A stretch of DNA of 64,000 nt from NCBI GenBank assembly GCA_003508835.1, contig PUFA01000072.1, positions 4,624,501 to 4,688,500 on the forward strand, written 5' to 3'. Under the pieces are notes generated by a model. The model made no database searches, was not told the DNA's origin, and was given only the letters and a program-made list of their open reading frames with translations. Below, one piece after another: positions 12,579-23,539 of this stretch; within the stretch, counting starts at the first letter, position 1, and each line of letters opens with the position of its first letter. The position numbers and the translations under genes are program-made. The DNA is from Eonycteris spelaea (Eukaryota; Chordata; Mammalia; Chiroptera; Pteropodidae).

Positions 12579-13116
12579 TTCGGTATATATCGCTTTGTAG
12601 CAGATTAACACAAAACGGGTAACTTAAAATGATGCAAGTTTAGTATCTCACATTTTCTAAGGGTCAGAAATCTGAGAATGACTCGCCTGGGTTTTTGACT
12701 CGGGGCCTCTCACAAGGCTGTATTCAGGGTGTCAGTGGGCAGCGAGGTCTCATCTGAAGACGCCTGTGGGAAAGGTCAGGTCTGCTCTCAATTGCTTTAA
12801 CATAGTTGTTGGCAGGATTCATCTCTAGTTTGCTGTTGCCTCTGGGCCTCAGTTCCTTGCTATGGGGTCTCTCCATAGGGCAGCGTACAGCACGACTGCT
12901 TGCTTCGTGCAGGCCTGCAAAGGGGAGTTAGCTGGCGAGACAGAAGCTGCAGTGGAGTGTGAGGTAACCGTGAAGTGGCATACCATCACCTTGCAGCATT
13001 CTCTTGGTTAGAAGCAAGTCGGGGTTCTGCCCACGCAACAGAAAAGGGCTTACATAAGAGTTTTAGTTCTAGAAGACAGGGGTTAGCGGGGCCAGCTTAG
13101 AGTCTGTCTGCCACAG
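12579..13116 (-). mobile_element. MLT1-type LTR (ERVL-MaLR)
   Basis: On the plus strand this reads as the reverse complement of an MLT1-family LTR. Blocks are 'cggggcctctcacaaggctg', 'ggtctcatctgaagacgcct', 'tagttgttggcaggattcat', 'ggcctcagttccttgctatg' and 'tctccatagggcagc', then 'ggttagaagcaagtc' and a terminal 'gtctgccacag'. The length of about 540 bp suits a near-complete LTR. MaLR elements are non-coding in isolation and confined to placental mammals, which supports the host assignment. Confidence 0.75.
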
Positions 13117-13289
13117 ACTAGAAACAGAAAATCCAAGCAAGGCTAGTGAGAGACTGATGGAGGGAAAGGAAGGAAAAAGAGGAGGAGGGCAGGGATAGGA
13201 AGGGTCTTTGAAGTGTCTGGCTCTACTTAGAAACTGGGTCATATAAAATTCTCCCATTAGCATTTACAGTAATGACCTCTTTTAGTTTT

Positions 13290-14345
13290 GGTTATGGTGA
13301 AATTTACCAGATAATTTACCATCAATTATTTTTAAGCCTACCATTTAGTATTAAGTGCATTCTCATTGTTGTATGCTACCATCACCACCAGCCATCTCCA
13401 GAACCCTCTTCATCTTGCAAAACTTAAACTATGTCCCCATTGAACAATAATTCCCCATTGTCTCCTTCCACTCACTCTTGGCAACTGCCCTTCTGAATTC
13501 TGGCTCTGTGAATTTGATTACTAGGAACCTCCGATATTGGAATCATACAGTATTTGTCTTTTTTTGTGACTAGCTTTTTCTACTTAGTATAATATTCTCA
13601 AATTTCATTGATGTTGTAGTGTGTGACAGGATTTTCTTTTTAAAGGCCGAATAATATTCCTTTGTATGCATAACCACATTTTCTTTATCCATTCATCTGA
13701 CAGCGGAGCTAGGATTGCTTCTACCTGTTGACCGCTGAGTAGTGTTAGTATGAATATGGGTGTAAAGATCTCTATCTCTTTGAGGTCTTGCTTTCAGTTC
13801 TTTTGGAAATATCTCCAGAAGTGAAGTGGAATTGCTGGATCATATGGTAATTCTATTTTTAATTTGTTGAGGAACCCCATACTGTTTCGACAATGGCTGC
13901 ACTGTTTTATATTCTTACCAACAACAGCCAAGAGTTCTGATTTCATCACATCCTTGCTAACACTTGTTATTTTCTTTCCTTTCAATCCTTTTTTGTTATA
14001 GCAGCTATTCTGTAAGTGTGAATTGGTATCTCATGGGGTTTTGATTTGCATCTCCCTGATAATCACGATATTGAGCACCTTTTCATGTGCTCATTGGCCA
14101 TTTGTATATCTTCTTTGGAGAAATGTCTATTCAAGTCCTTTGTCCATTTTATTATTATTTTTTTTAATTTTAATTTTTTTTTTTGAATTTTTATAAGAGT
14201 TTGAGTCAAACTGATGACATATGCCAGGGAGCAACATCTCAACTGCTTCCTCCTTTGCCCATTTTAAAATCAGGGTGTTTCTTATATTGTCAAGTTGGAA
14301 TGTTTATAGATTTTCGATATTAACCCCTTACCAGATCTGTGTTTC
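13290..14345 (-). mobile_element. L1 LINE: ORF2 C-terminus plus 3' UTR
   Basis: The minus strand carries the end of L1 ORF2 and its 3' UTR. Around 13794-13985 the minus frame reads LNKLKIELPYDPAIPL, the C-terminal region of the L1 ORF2 protein. The plus strand shows the standard reverse-L1 blocks 'ccatcaccaccagccatctc', 'tggaatcatacagtatttgt', 'tgctggatcatatggtaatt' and 'tttgtatatcttctttggag'. The copy is 5'-truncated, has frame breaks and is inactive. Its good preservation suggests an L1MA/L1MB-age element, younger than the L1 scraps elsewhere. It is interrupted at 14152-14250. Confidence 0.9.
14152..14250 (-). mobile_element. short retroposed insertion nested in the L1
   Basis: A segment of about 99 bp interrupts the L1. 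Its left side is T-rich, meaning a poly(A) tail on the minus strand. It is flanked by 16-bp direct repeats, tcctttgtccatttta at 14136-14151 and tcctttgcccatttta at 14251-14266, with one mismatch. These are the marks of L1-machinery (target-primed) insertion. The body, on the minus strand, includes 'ttgctccctggcatatgtca' and 'cagtttgactcaaactc'. I do not recognise the source; it may be the 3' tip of a lineage-specific LINE or SINE. Confidence 0.75.
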
Positions 14346-14484
14346 CAATGAACTCTTTTTCACTTGAGCTTCTTTAAATGAGTTCTTTGTAACCAGAATA
14401 GGTCTTATGAAGAAATGAAAGTATCAGGCAATTCTTGCTTTTTATCTCAGCTCTTCTTGTTCGGTGTCTCATTTGCTGATTTAA

Positions 14485-14535
14485 ATAGATAGGTAGGTAG
14501 GTAGTAGGTAGGTAGGTAGGTAGGTAGGTAGGTAG

Positions 14536-14566
<31 letters not shown>
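14485..14566 (+). repeat. compound tetranucleotide microsatellite (TAGG)n(TAGA)n
   Basis: Tandem tagg units, twice interrupted by a one-base-short 'gtag' junction, pass into about seven clean taga units ending at 14566. Pure runs of this length usually vary between individuals. Confidence 0.95.
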
Positions 14567-16830
14567 CCGGCCCACTCCATGAAGTTGATCTCTACAGATT
14601 TTATTAAGGAGTAGGTAGGTTGGTTCTTTGGGTGCCCCTAGTAACTTTTAGAATTTTAAGATTAAGCTCAGGTTCACACACAGCTTTAGATCAATAACTT
14701 TTACCTAAGGTGCTTTGAAATATCCAAATAATGATAAAAGAATGTTTTTTACCATCACATGATACAAAAAAAATTGGACCACATTCTCCTCCACACTTTA
14801 CAGAAACAGAGCCCATCCAAGCACTGAACATGAACCCAGGGGCTCCCAAATATGTTTAGGCATAAACCTTTCCTCAGAGAGGATTGCGGGGTGGGAGAGG
14901 GGACTCAAGGGAAACTGAAGGGATGTGTATATTTCATGCTTCCAGACTTTCATTCTTTCCAAGTATCTTTTCACTAACACTTGTTTTGGTTTCTAATAAA
15001 TCAGAAGTTAGAATCACCTTTTCCCACAGACTTGATTAACAGCAACTGCTAAATTAGGTAGCATCTCAATGTATATGTGCCTTAAAATTGTGAGAGGGAC
15101 AAAACCTTTGTTCTTAGATCACCGAGGCTCACCACGAGTAGAGTCCGTGAAGCAGGTTGCCTGCTGGAATAGCCAGTATATATAGCAGGCGGATTCTAAA
15201 TACATATGCTGAAAAACTTCCAAAGCTGGGGTGTGTGATGGGGGTGGGGGCGTTGTTTTAGCTCTGCCTTCCCTCACACCCGCTGCCCTTCTAGGCAGCA
15301 CAAAGCCCCTGATTGCGTGATTGGATCTATACTTTGAAAAGAAAGAGTCAGATGGCGTCTCCTTTTTCCTTCTCCCCCATTTCCCCCACCATTCTAATGA
15401 AATTTGCAGACAGGGAAAGGAAACCAGTTATTTATAGGAGTGGGAGGAATGCGAGTGCTAATTGTGCTTAGTCTATCCCTAAGTGCGTAATCTGTTTGCT
15501 ATTAAATTTTACAATCTTTCAGCAATGTACACAATTTTTTAAGGGGAGGACTTCATAAATCTGACAAAGATAAACCAAAGTAAATTATTTTAAGGATTCA
15601 TATCTTCTGATGAAAGTCAGGTTTGAAATAAAAGTTTAGTTGTGGGATTAATCTCTCTTGTGGCACTGATGTCTTCCTTCCCCCCACGACTAGTTTATTA
15701 GTTTCTTTTCTAGACTTGTACGGTTGGTATAGCTAGCTGCTCATGGGGATACAGATTTTTTGTGATGAGTTATCATGCACTCATGCGTTCTGCACAGGAA
15801 AATTGGGTCAAATGGGAAGTTATTGGATGCAAGCGTCTGAAGAAGGTACTGGGACTTTAAACGCTAAACCCAGCATTTTGACACTCTAATAATGAGAGAA
15901 TAACTGAAGTTATTTGGTCCAGCATAAAGTCATTCTGGGTAGAAAATTTCCCAGGCTTTTCCTTCTTAATTGCCTCCACCTAATAATCCTGGGAGCCTGC
16001 TTATTGGAAATTAAACGCTGGTTAAAAGGAACTAGAAAAATCATGATCATTCTTAGGTGAATTTTCCATAGTGGGAATTATTTCCTGTTTGAAATTTGTT
16101 TTAGTGTGACTGTAGGGAATAGAAAATGACTCAAATTGCTTTAAGAAAAGATCAGTTTATTAAAGACTGTAGCCTTTTAAATTCACAACTGGAAAACCAT
16201 CAGGGAAGCAGGCTCTAGAGGGGGCCACGTGGAGTTCCCAGCACCCAGCGCTGCTTCCCTTTCTGTTCTTTGTGCTGCGCCCCTTCCCCTTCTGCTTCTG
16301 CATATCACCCGATACCTTATTTACCAGAACGCTTTGCTAGTTTTTCTACTTTGTGTCTTCTGCTTATTCACATTATATTTTATGCTTTCTTATAGCTTTA
16401 GTGTGTTACGATCTGTCTCACCACTGTCATAGCTTGTATCGTGTTGGCTTCAGTTTCTTCTGCTCAGCCACCTTAGTCATTCAGAATTTCCAGTTTCTGT
16501 TCTTGGGAAAGGGAATCCGATGAGTTTAGTTTGACTTTTTTATGCCATCCCAAGCCTTGGTGTAGATTGCAGGTGAGCCGACAGTTTGGCGTTTTTGAGT
16601 CAGTTGCCAACTGCTTTCAGTCATCTCTGGCTTTGGGGTGGAGGTAACAGGGTCATGTGGCACAGACAGGGTCTTCTCCTCAGTTGGAGCTGTAGACATA
16701 TTTTGAAAGTTAACTTGTTATTTTCCAAGGAAATTAGTAAGTACAAGTCAGAGTTCCAACCATGATGTGAGTCTGATCATTTGTGATTTCTGAGCTGCAG
16801 TGAAAATGAGATAATATTTTTTTTCAGGGC
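14567..16830. other. unassigned sequence, with one possible old repeat
   Basis: No gene found. At about 16125-16330, 'actcaaattgctttaagaaa' and 'gatcagtttattaaagac' resemble an old mammal-wide repeat seen again at 42255-42430, but I cannot name it. The rest has no recognised repeat. Confidence 0.4.
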
Positions 16831-17302
16831 ATTTCTGTTTATCTGTTGCTGAGTAACCATCCCCAAATTTAGTGGCTTCAAACAACAATGTATTCGATAC
16901 ATTATTTTTTTCTCAGGGTTCTATGACTTGACCAGGCAGTTTGTTTCATGGAGTGTCACAGTGGGCTGTCGGGAAGGTTCAGAATGTCTTCACTCATGTG
17001 CTTGACAGCTGGGGCTGGCTGCTACTGGGAGGTCAGATGGAACCGGGACTCTAGATCCTCCTTCATGTGGGCCTGTCTCTGTGGCCATGGGGTTTCCTTG
17101 CAGTGTGGAGGTGAGTTCCGTGGAGGACCCATTCAAGAGGACAGGCCCTAGTGTGCAAGCACGCATCAAGCCTCTGCTGCATCACTCTTGCGAATGGTCA
17201 TGAGACCAAGCTTAGCCTTGATGTGGGTGGAGACATACAAATATGTGAGTGCTGGGGGCATGGTTCACTGGATCCCTGAAATAGCATTCTGCCATGCAGG
17301 TT
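16831..17302 (-). mobile_element. old MLT1-like LTR (ERVL-MaLR)
   Basis: On the plus strand the start 'tatctgttgctgagtaacca' and 'tttagtggcttcaaacaaca' match the reverse-strand end of MLT1 LTRs ('ctgttgctgcataac ... agtggcttaaaacaaca'). Later blocks such as 'cactcatgtgcttgacagct', 'ggggctggctgctactggga' and 'gcctctgctgcatcactc' keep the expected order. Divergence is high and the far end is unclear. Confidence 0.6.
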
Positions 17303-17400
17303 TTGTCTCACTGAATGAGATAGTAGGTGGATGATGGTCTTTAAAGCACATAATTGACACTCAGTAAACACCTGAAGAATATGTTTGTTGAAGTGTTGAC
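17303..17400 (-). repeat. possible MIR tail fragment
   Basis: 'ctgaatgagatagtaggtgg' and 'cacataattgacactcagta' followed by 'aacacctgaagaatatgttt' resemble the reverse MIR end ('aaatgagataatac ... cacatagtaggcactcaataaatg'). An L2 tail in plus orientation would look similar. Confidence 0.4.
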
Positions 17401-17744
17401 AGTTTTCTGCACATTGCAGAGCTAAAACACATCGTATGCTCCTATGTTTAAAACATGGATGTGTTCACTATAAGCAGTAATATTATATCATACTTTCTGT
17501 AAACATAGTTAGGAATGTCTTCCTTCTTAAAGGATATTTCAGGAGTCTCAAAAATTCCATGTGACCTAGACTTCTCTCCTTCTCCAAGAGCTGCTGCTTC
17601 CTCTATCAGGAGCCCTTGCAATAACTAAGAAAACTACTGCAGAGTAACATTTCAGCATAGGCATTCAGTGGACTCGGAATGAGGTACGTCAGTTAGGGAA
17701 AGTGTCTCAGAGGAGGAGCCTTGAGCAGTCCTCAGGTGAACAAG

Positions 17745-17872
17745 AGTGATCATTATATCAGCCCTGAAATCACCTGATTTTGTAGAAGAGGACCCTGAAA
17801 CTTAGAAAGGAGAAGCAATCTGCCCAAGATCACTGTCAGTGACCAAGTCAGAATTTGAATCATTGTTTTCTG
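17745..17872 (+). repeat. MIR SINE fragment
   Basis: 'gattttgtagaagaggaccc', 'tgaaacttagaaaggagaag', 'caatctgcccaagatcactg' and 'aagtcagaatttgaatc' follow the MIR 3' half ('ttttacagatgaggaaactgaggcac ... cttgcccaaggtcac ... ggatttgaacc'). Confidence 0.7.
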
Positions 17873-17877
17873 ATGCA

Positions 17878-18450
17878 TTCATCCACGGGCACATGTTTGT
17901 TGAATGCCACCCACTGTATCAGACTTAGTGCTTATGGGAGAGAACAAGAGAGACATGTTCCTGACTTTGTGGTGATCACAGTTTAACCTGTAATAGGCCA
18001 GAAATGAATAAATAATTAACAAATGATCCAAAGTTGTGGTAAGCAGTATGAACATACCCAACAGAGTAGAGTGATTGAGAATGTTGTTGGACAGAGAGGT
18101 TGGTCAAGAAAGTCTTCTTTAATGAGGTGAAATTTAAGCTGCGTCCTGAAGGGGGAATACGAATGAGGTAGCCGTGTGAAGAACGAGAGAGAACATTCGG
18201 GACCAGGGGAACAATATTTGTCAAGGTCATGAGCCTGGAAATATTCTGACGTGTTAGAGGAAATAAAAGCTAAAACCTGTGTGGCTGAGTACCACGAACG
18301 AAGCCATGAGAGGCACGTGATAAACTTGGAGAAGTCGGAAGAATCAGTTTCTTTCAGGTCGTGAAAAGGAATTTGAATTTTATTTTTGATACAGTGAAAA
18401 GCCACTGAAGTATTTAAGCAAGAGAGTGACACAATCCAATTGATGTTTTT
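17878..18450 (-). mobile_element. L2 LINE 3' region
   Basis: On the plus strand the segment opens with the reverse L2 3' tail ('catgtttgttgaatgccacc', 'gggagagaacaagagagaca'). It continues through 'aagaaagtcttctttaatga', which matches the reverse of the L2 'gaggccttccctgaccac' region, to 'gaatttgaattttatttttg' and 'gtgaaaagccactgaagtat'. This matches the reverse of L2 'caatggcttcccat ... aaaatccaaagtcc'. The minus-strand open frame here (18016-18432) is a decayed slice of L2 ORF2, not a gene. Confidence 0.75.
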
Positions 18451-18454
18451 AAAG

Positions 18455-18530
18455 GCTTACTTAACAAACGTTGATTGAAAGTCTGCTTATTTGCCAAGGA
18501 CTCCCGTTAATTATAATTGTATAATTAACA
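18455..18530. repeat. L2/MIR scrap ending in a 24-bp inverted repeat
   Basis: 'cttacttaacaaacgttgat' and 'tgcttatttgccaaggactc' recall an L2 or MIR end. At 18506-18529, gttaattata and tataattaac form perfect 10-bp arms around the spacer attg. It is too short and AT-rich to be a convincing terminator or operator in this setting. Confidence 0.5.
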
Positions 18531-20714
18531 TGTAAAGGTAACATTCACAGCAAAACGGACGGAAGGGTGTGTGAGGGGATGGGCACATCCTGTAGTGGCC
18601 ACGAGAGTGTGGTAAGTTACGTAGCAGACTATTTTTGTGGTGCTCACAAGTCTTCTATGAACTCGTCCATGGCTTTACCAAAAAGATAGACCTAGGTGGT
18701 CAGTGCAGTAGAACCTGGTTTCCCAGCCACAGCTGATTCATCCGGGGTGGAGCATCTGACCCGGGGAGAGCTAGTCCACTAGAGACCAGGACAGGAGCAC
18801 ATTAGAGTCTCCCGTAGGTGTTTAAGCAACACAGAGCGTGTCATCACTGGTGATGAGCACTCGCCCGTGAAGATGATGTAGCCACGAGGCTGCTATTTAT
18901 GTTGGACTCTGCAGTCAGCAGAAGCTTGTCATCTGAAAGGAGAGCCAAAAAAGAAGCAGAGAGAAGCAGAGGATGAGAGACAGCTTACAAGATCTGAAAG
19001 ACTCATTGAAGTGTGTAGGCCCCTAGGGTCTGCCCGCTTCTGGTCTTTGCAGCTCTGCGCTCATGCTGGTCCTTTGCCTGTGAAGCTGTCTCACTGTGTC
19101 CTTATGGGATACCGTGCCTCTCCTCGCCTCCCATACTTGGGTTGCGTCTTCAAACTTTGCATGCTTTTCACAGTCAGGGAAGCAGGAGAACGAGGTTTCA
19201 GGCGGAAACAGTAATTTCTTCAAAGGCACAAAAGCATAAACATTTTGAGGGTGAGCTACTTCAGCAGGTGCTCTCAGCAAACACTGTCGGAAACCTTGGT
19301 AAGACCACCAGTCTCGACGAAGGAAACGTAATGAAGAGAAGTTTAGAGGATGTTTGGAACTAAACCTCCACTTACAGGTCAAATAGCGGGTGGTGATGGA
19401 AAAAGTGTATTTTATCCCACTTCTGTGAATTCCTCTGATAATATAAAACTCCCAAGTATAATTGTCCACATCTGACACACCACCTGTCTGTAATAGGTAT
19501 TCAGTAAATATTTGAAGTATGATAGTGTCTTCCTTTTCCTATTCCTCTACCACCAGTCCACAGCTAGTCATAAACATGGGCTTATTAGAGATTATGGTCC
19601 AAGTTATGTACTTAAAGGTAAGCGCTAAGCATGCAGTGGCATTTCAGTAAGAAGCTAAGTTGTATTCCACCGTGAATAATAAACTGACTTCCAGTTGGCC
19701 AGTCGCCATCCCTTTCCAGAAGCCAACTGGCAAGCAGCTCATCTCCATCTCTCTTGGAATTTATAGATGTGTGCTGGACAGTGTGGGAAAGGGCATTTTA
19801 CAGCAACAATTAGTTTACTCCTGGGGTAAACTGTAGAAATTTTAAGGATAATTACAGCAAGAAATCTGTCTCCTTTTGTAGTGTGAATAACCTACAGACA
19901 GACAGTTGGCTTATTGCCCCACAAATCCCCAAAGGGACGATTGGCGACTGGTTTGCATTTATGCCTCTTAGGGATTTACAGATGTGTCCTGGGGAGGGCA
20001 GGAAAAATGGGGGCTGTGCTTTTGCATATATTTGCAAAGCCAAGGATGGTTTTCTAGGAGGGTTAAACTAGTAGAACTTCTGGTCTGTGGAATGGGAGAG
20101 CTTGCTCTTCTGTAAGATGGGAGTTTCAGCTTGAGTGCCAGTTGGCATCTTTTAGACTCTGCTATAGGGCCAACACACACACAGGCAGTGGAGTCTCTTA
20201 ATCCTTCTGACTTTGCTGTTTGCTGCCTGTGACTGTACTAAGCTTGCTGGAGCCTGAAGCAACATGCGACTCTGAGACTGTGAGCAGCCAGGAGGCCCTC
20301 TGCCATGGCCACGGATGAACTGACTGTACCACCCTCCACACTTTGCTTGCCAGCCAATTTGGCTATTTCCCCACATTTCTTTTTCAGGTGTGGCATTACA
20401 GAGGCGATTATTATTGTTATGTTGGCATTTTATGAGAACACAGATACAAGTTTCCAGACTTATGTTACTCTCCCCAGTGAAGGCTGTAATTTGAATGTCA
20501 GCTCAGGCAGCAGAAATCTCACATATTTGTAGTGCTTTTTCTTTTATGATTGTTGTATAATTACGTTTGAATATGTATGTATGAATCTTAAGGAAGGAGT
20601 TTTTTCTGGATGAGGAACATTACTCAGAAAATCCACAAGAGAGTTAAAGTTGGAGATCTTGATTCCTGTTGTTAGAAATCATTTAATTTTTCTATGTCAA
20701 GGGGAGAGGTACAA
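18531..20714. other. unassigned sequence
   Basis: No repeat family that I can name. It holds the longest open frame in the window, about 151 codons on the minus strand at 19023-19478, which shows no domain, signal peptide or low-complexity clue. Overlapping plus-strand frames of 60-75 codons are equally uninformative. Confidence 0.4.
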
Positions 20715-21150
20715 AGTCTTGCTTGAGTGATGATAATTGCTACAACTCTGAGCTCCTCAAATGTAGCCATTGTGCCTTATGCATCCTGATTTTCCTGAGT
20801 CTCCTCCTAGCCCTCAGTCCCTTCTGCATACATAGCAATTCTGTTCAGGCCAAGATTAAACTAATTTAATAATATCTTATTCTTTCTGGAATAAAGATCA
20901 ACATTCTCGGCATGGTCTATAAGGCACCACTAGATTTGCCTTCAGTCTCATCTCTCAGGCCCTGTCAAACCCATTCACCACAGTCCAATCATATAGCATC
21001 TGTAAATCTCCCACAGGACCCTGATCACAATCTGTACTTCTGCATGAATTTGCGATTACTTGACTGATGCCTATCTTTCCCTCACAGTGAGAACAAGGTC
21101 TGTCTGTTTCAGAAACCTTTATTTCCCTGGTGGATGATTGAATAAAAGTG
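20715..21150 (+). mobile_element. L2 LINE 3' region
   Basis: Plus-strand blocks follow the L2 3' end. 'aataaagatcaacattctcg' with 'gcatggtctataaggcacca' matches L2 'aaagtccttaccatggcctacaaggccc'. 'ctcatctctcaggccctgtc' follows, and the closing 'aaacctttatttccctggtg' with 'gatgattgaataaaagtg' corresponds to the L2 tail. It is strongly diverged and non-coding. Confidence 0.65.
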
Positions 21151-21699
21151 ATGGATTCTGTGGGAGGAGGGTGTGAATACTGTCAAATCAAGAGGGAGGT
21201 GCCAAATTTAATGTTAAGAAGTAGAGGGAAAAGGAGCTGAAGCAGACAGTTTGAAGGGACTTTGAAGGAAATAAGCCAAGGTCAGAAACAATTTTAGTCT
21301 GCAAGAACTGAAGAACAAGAAGTGAATTTCAAGTGAACCAGGCCCCCAACTTCATTTTGAAGCCAGTCATGATTTGGGGGTTTGAAGAGGCAGCATTCTA
21401 GAGGTAGGATCACTGATCTCCAAGCAAAAGGCACTTCCTCTTTGTTGGGATTTGCACTGTCCTAAGTGAGGGCAGACCAGGATTGGTATCCTGGTGGCCA
21501 AAGCTGGGAGAGTTGTGCCAGTTCCCAGAGCTGTGGATGGTGGGGCATAGGCGTTGCTCTTGGTGGTCTCCTGTCTGCGAAGCTAAGTGGCCTCGTAGCA
21601 GAAGTGATTGCTGACGGCATACATACACAAAAGGAAAAGAAGAAGGTTAACACGTAGAGGAACCACCACAGCACAACAATGTCAGAAAAAGGGAGGAGC
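21151..21699. other. unassigned purine-rich sequence
   Basis: GA-rich, with hints of reverse L2 that I cannot confirm. Small overlapping open frames on both strands around 21410-21674 mirror each other and carry no motif. Confidence 0.35.
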
Positions 21700-22150
21700 G
21701 AAGAGGAAATGGTCCGCAGAAAGGTGACAAGTCAGGAGAATAGGGCTCACAATTGGCAAGGGAAGATGGAGAGACTTTTAAGAACAAGGGCGTGGTGAAG
21801 GAGGATGAGACCAGAAATGCCTTGAGATTGATTCAGAACGAGGCTGTTGATGACCTTGGAAAGAACAGTGTTATTGGAGTGCTGGGGGATGGAAACCAGA
21901 GGCATTGGGAAGGGGATTCCGAGAAAGTGGGAAAGTCACAGAGGTGCACTTGGGTTAAAAACTCTTTAAATCTTTCAACCATCTGATAAGAAAGTTGCCA
22001 AAGGCAAAAACGCATGCCTGCCATGGAAGTATTGGACAAATTGTTCTCTTTCCTGATCGCTGTTGTCAGAAAGCCCAGGGCAAATGAATCCTAGCCAGAT
22101 GTGTTGAGGGTCAGGACTGAGACAGACGTCTTGGGAGATGAGGTTGAGGG
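21700..22150 (-). mobile_element. L2 LINE internal (ORF2) fragment
   Basis: 'aggctgttgatgaccttgga', 'agaacagtgttattggagtg' and 'ctgggggatggaaaccagag' follow the reverse L2 ORF2 stretch 'gaggtcattggtgaccttgacaagagcag ... gtggagtggtgggggcgaaagcc', which lies 5' of the reverse-transcriptase core. It is a separate piece from the larger L2 at 23540-24580: the order along the strand does not permit a single uninterrupted copy. Confidence 0.55.
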
Positions 22151-23215
22151 ATCAGGGTGTTGTGCACTAACATCTTGGCAGCGCCCATGGGCAGGCATCT
22201 ATCCTCGGGGACAGTCCTCCTTGGCCTGACCTGCTGATACTGTTGTTAGCTTCTCATTTCCAGGAGCACTAAATCTACTGCAAAGTATTAAAACTAGTGT
22301 TTCTAATTAATTCATTTTGGTTTATCTGAATTCAATGGCAGAAAAAATCATAGCTTTGAACTTTCATTTCTTGGGCTGTGTGGTGATACCAGGACAGCAA
22401 AGTGAGACTCAGGAGGGAGGAGCTTGCTGCTGGACACAGACAAAGGCCTGATCGGGAAGGCAGGAACCAGCGTGGGTTAGATTTACTAGAAGAAATTAGA
22501 CCATTGTTGTATTCAGTGCAGGTATGTTACCGCTGGATCAGGTATGTGCAGCACATCTGGAAGCAGGTTCACTCTGCAGAGCAGAGCGCACTGTTTAACA
22601 TGGAGGTAGGAATGAAGCCTGACTAGTAGTTTTAGAGCCAGAGAGAACTTCTAAGGTAATATGATTTTATGCCCTCGAGGCAGCGGCTTGCACATCGCCC
22701 TGCAGGTGGTCTGCTGTCTCCAGCAATTGGGAAAGGGTGGCTTTTGTCTGCCAGTCTGCAGACGGCCTAGGCACAATCTTCTCCAGCAACCTCACATCCC
22801 CAAGCAACCTGTCCCTGAGTACTCCCCAACTTTTACATGGAATTTCAGAAAATTTCAAGCCACTGAATGTGACGTGAAGACAAGAGACAAGGCACAACTT
22901 CTTGGCAGTAAGATAAGAAAGTTTGGCTAGGTGTTAAGTAAAGACCTTTTCCAACCTAACATCTTTAGGAGTTTGAGCAAGCGTGCACCCTCTCAGGGAG
23001 AGCCTCCAGTTGAGATCAGAACAGCAGAAGTCTGCACGATGGCAGTTCTCTCCAGAGCGTAGGGTTTCTGATTTAAGGTATTACTTGCTTCTCTGCAAAG
23101 TCCTTCCCCGAGAGGCCCAAACAGTAAGAAAACATTGATCTAAGTATGTGCGGCCCGAAGCTTTTGCCAAAGTATCTGGGGTACATAGACTACAGGTGCC
23201 TAATTAACCTTTAGG
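22151..23215. other. unassigned sequence
   Basis: No named repeat and no gene. Open frames of 74-89 codons on both strands at 22402-22930 overlap and carry no motif. Confidence 0.4.
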
Positions 23216-23389
23216 CTGGTGTCGTCCAAGACAAGTGACTGTTTAAATGTAAATCAATTAAATTAGAATTCTGGTTGAGTTACCCCAGTCACATTTCAAG
23301 TGCTCAATAACCACATGTAGTTACCGGCTGTGGTTCGAGCAGAAATAGAGTGTTTTCATCATCACAGAAAATTCTACTGGACAGCACTG
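23216..23389 (+). mobile_element. short hAT-type MER element
   Basis: Terminal inverted repeats are visible: 'ctggtgtcgtcca' at the left and 'tggacagcactg' at the right (reverse complement cagtgctgtcca). Internal blocks 'cacatttcaagtgctcaata' and 'accacatgtagttaccggct' match a mammal-wide non-autonomous element of the 'cagtgctgtccaatagaaa' type. At about 174 bp it is a deletion derivative with no transposase. Confidence 0.7.
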
Positions 23390-23539
23390 CTCTGGTCTTT
23401 GCAAGGTGTTCGTGGTTTAGAGGTGGTCTTTATTCTTCCTTCAAAGAAAGGACTTTAAATCAAGCTGGGACAGTTAGAAGAAACTTCACAGAGGAACTGG
23501 CAACTGAAATGACTCTCGAAAACGATTCAAAACTAGCCA

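Noticed and set aside
14485..14566. Tandem tagg/taga units as a CRISPR-like array
   Set aside because: Units are 4 bp with no spacers; this is an ordinary microsatellite in a mammalian genome.
18016..18432. 138-codon minus-strand frame as a host gene
   Set aside because: It is a decayed slice of L2 ORF2 3' sequence.
19023..19478. Longest open frame (about 151 codons, minus strand) as a gene
   Set aside because: No domain, no signal, no recognisable family and no flanking gene structure. Length is within chance for 64 kb and other frames overlap it.
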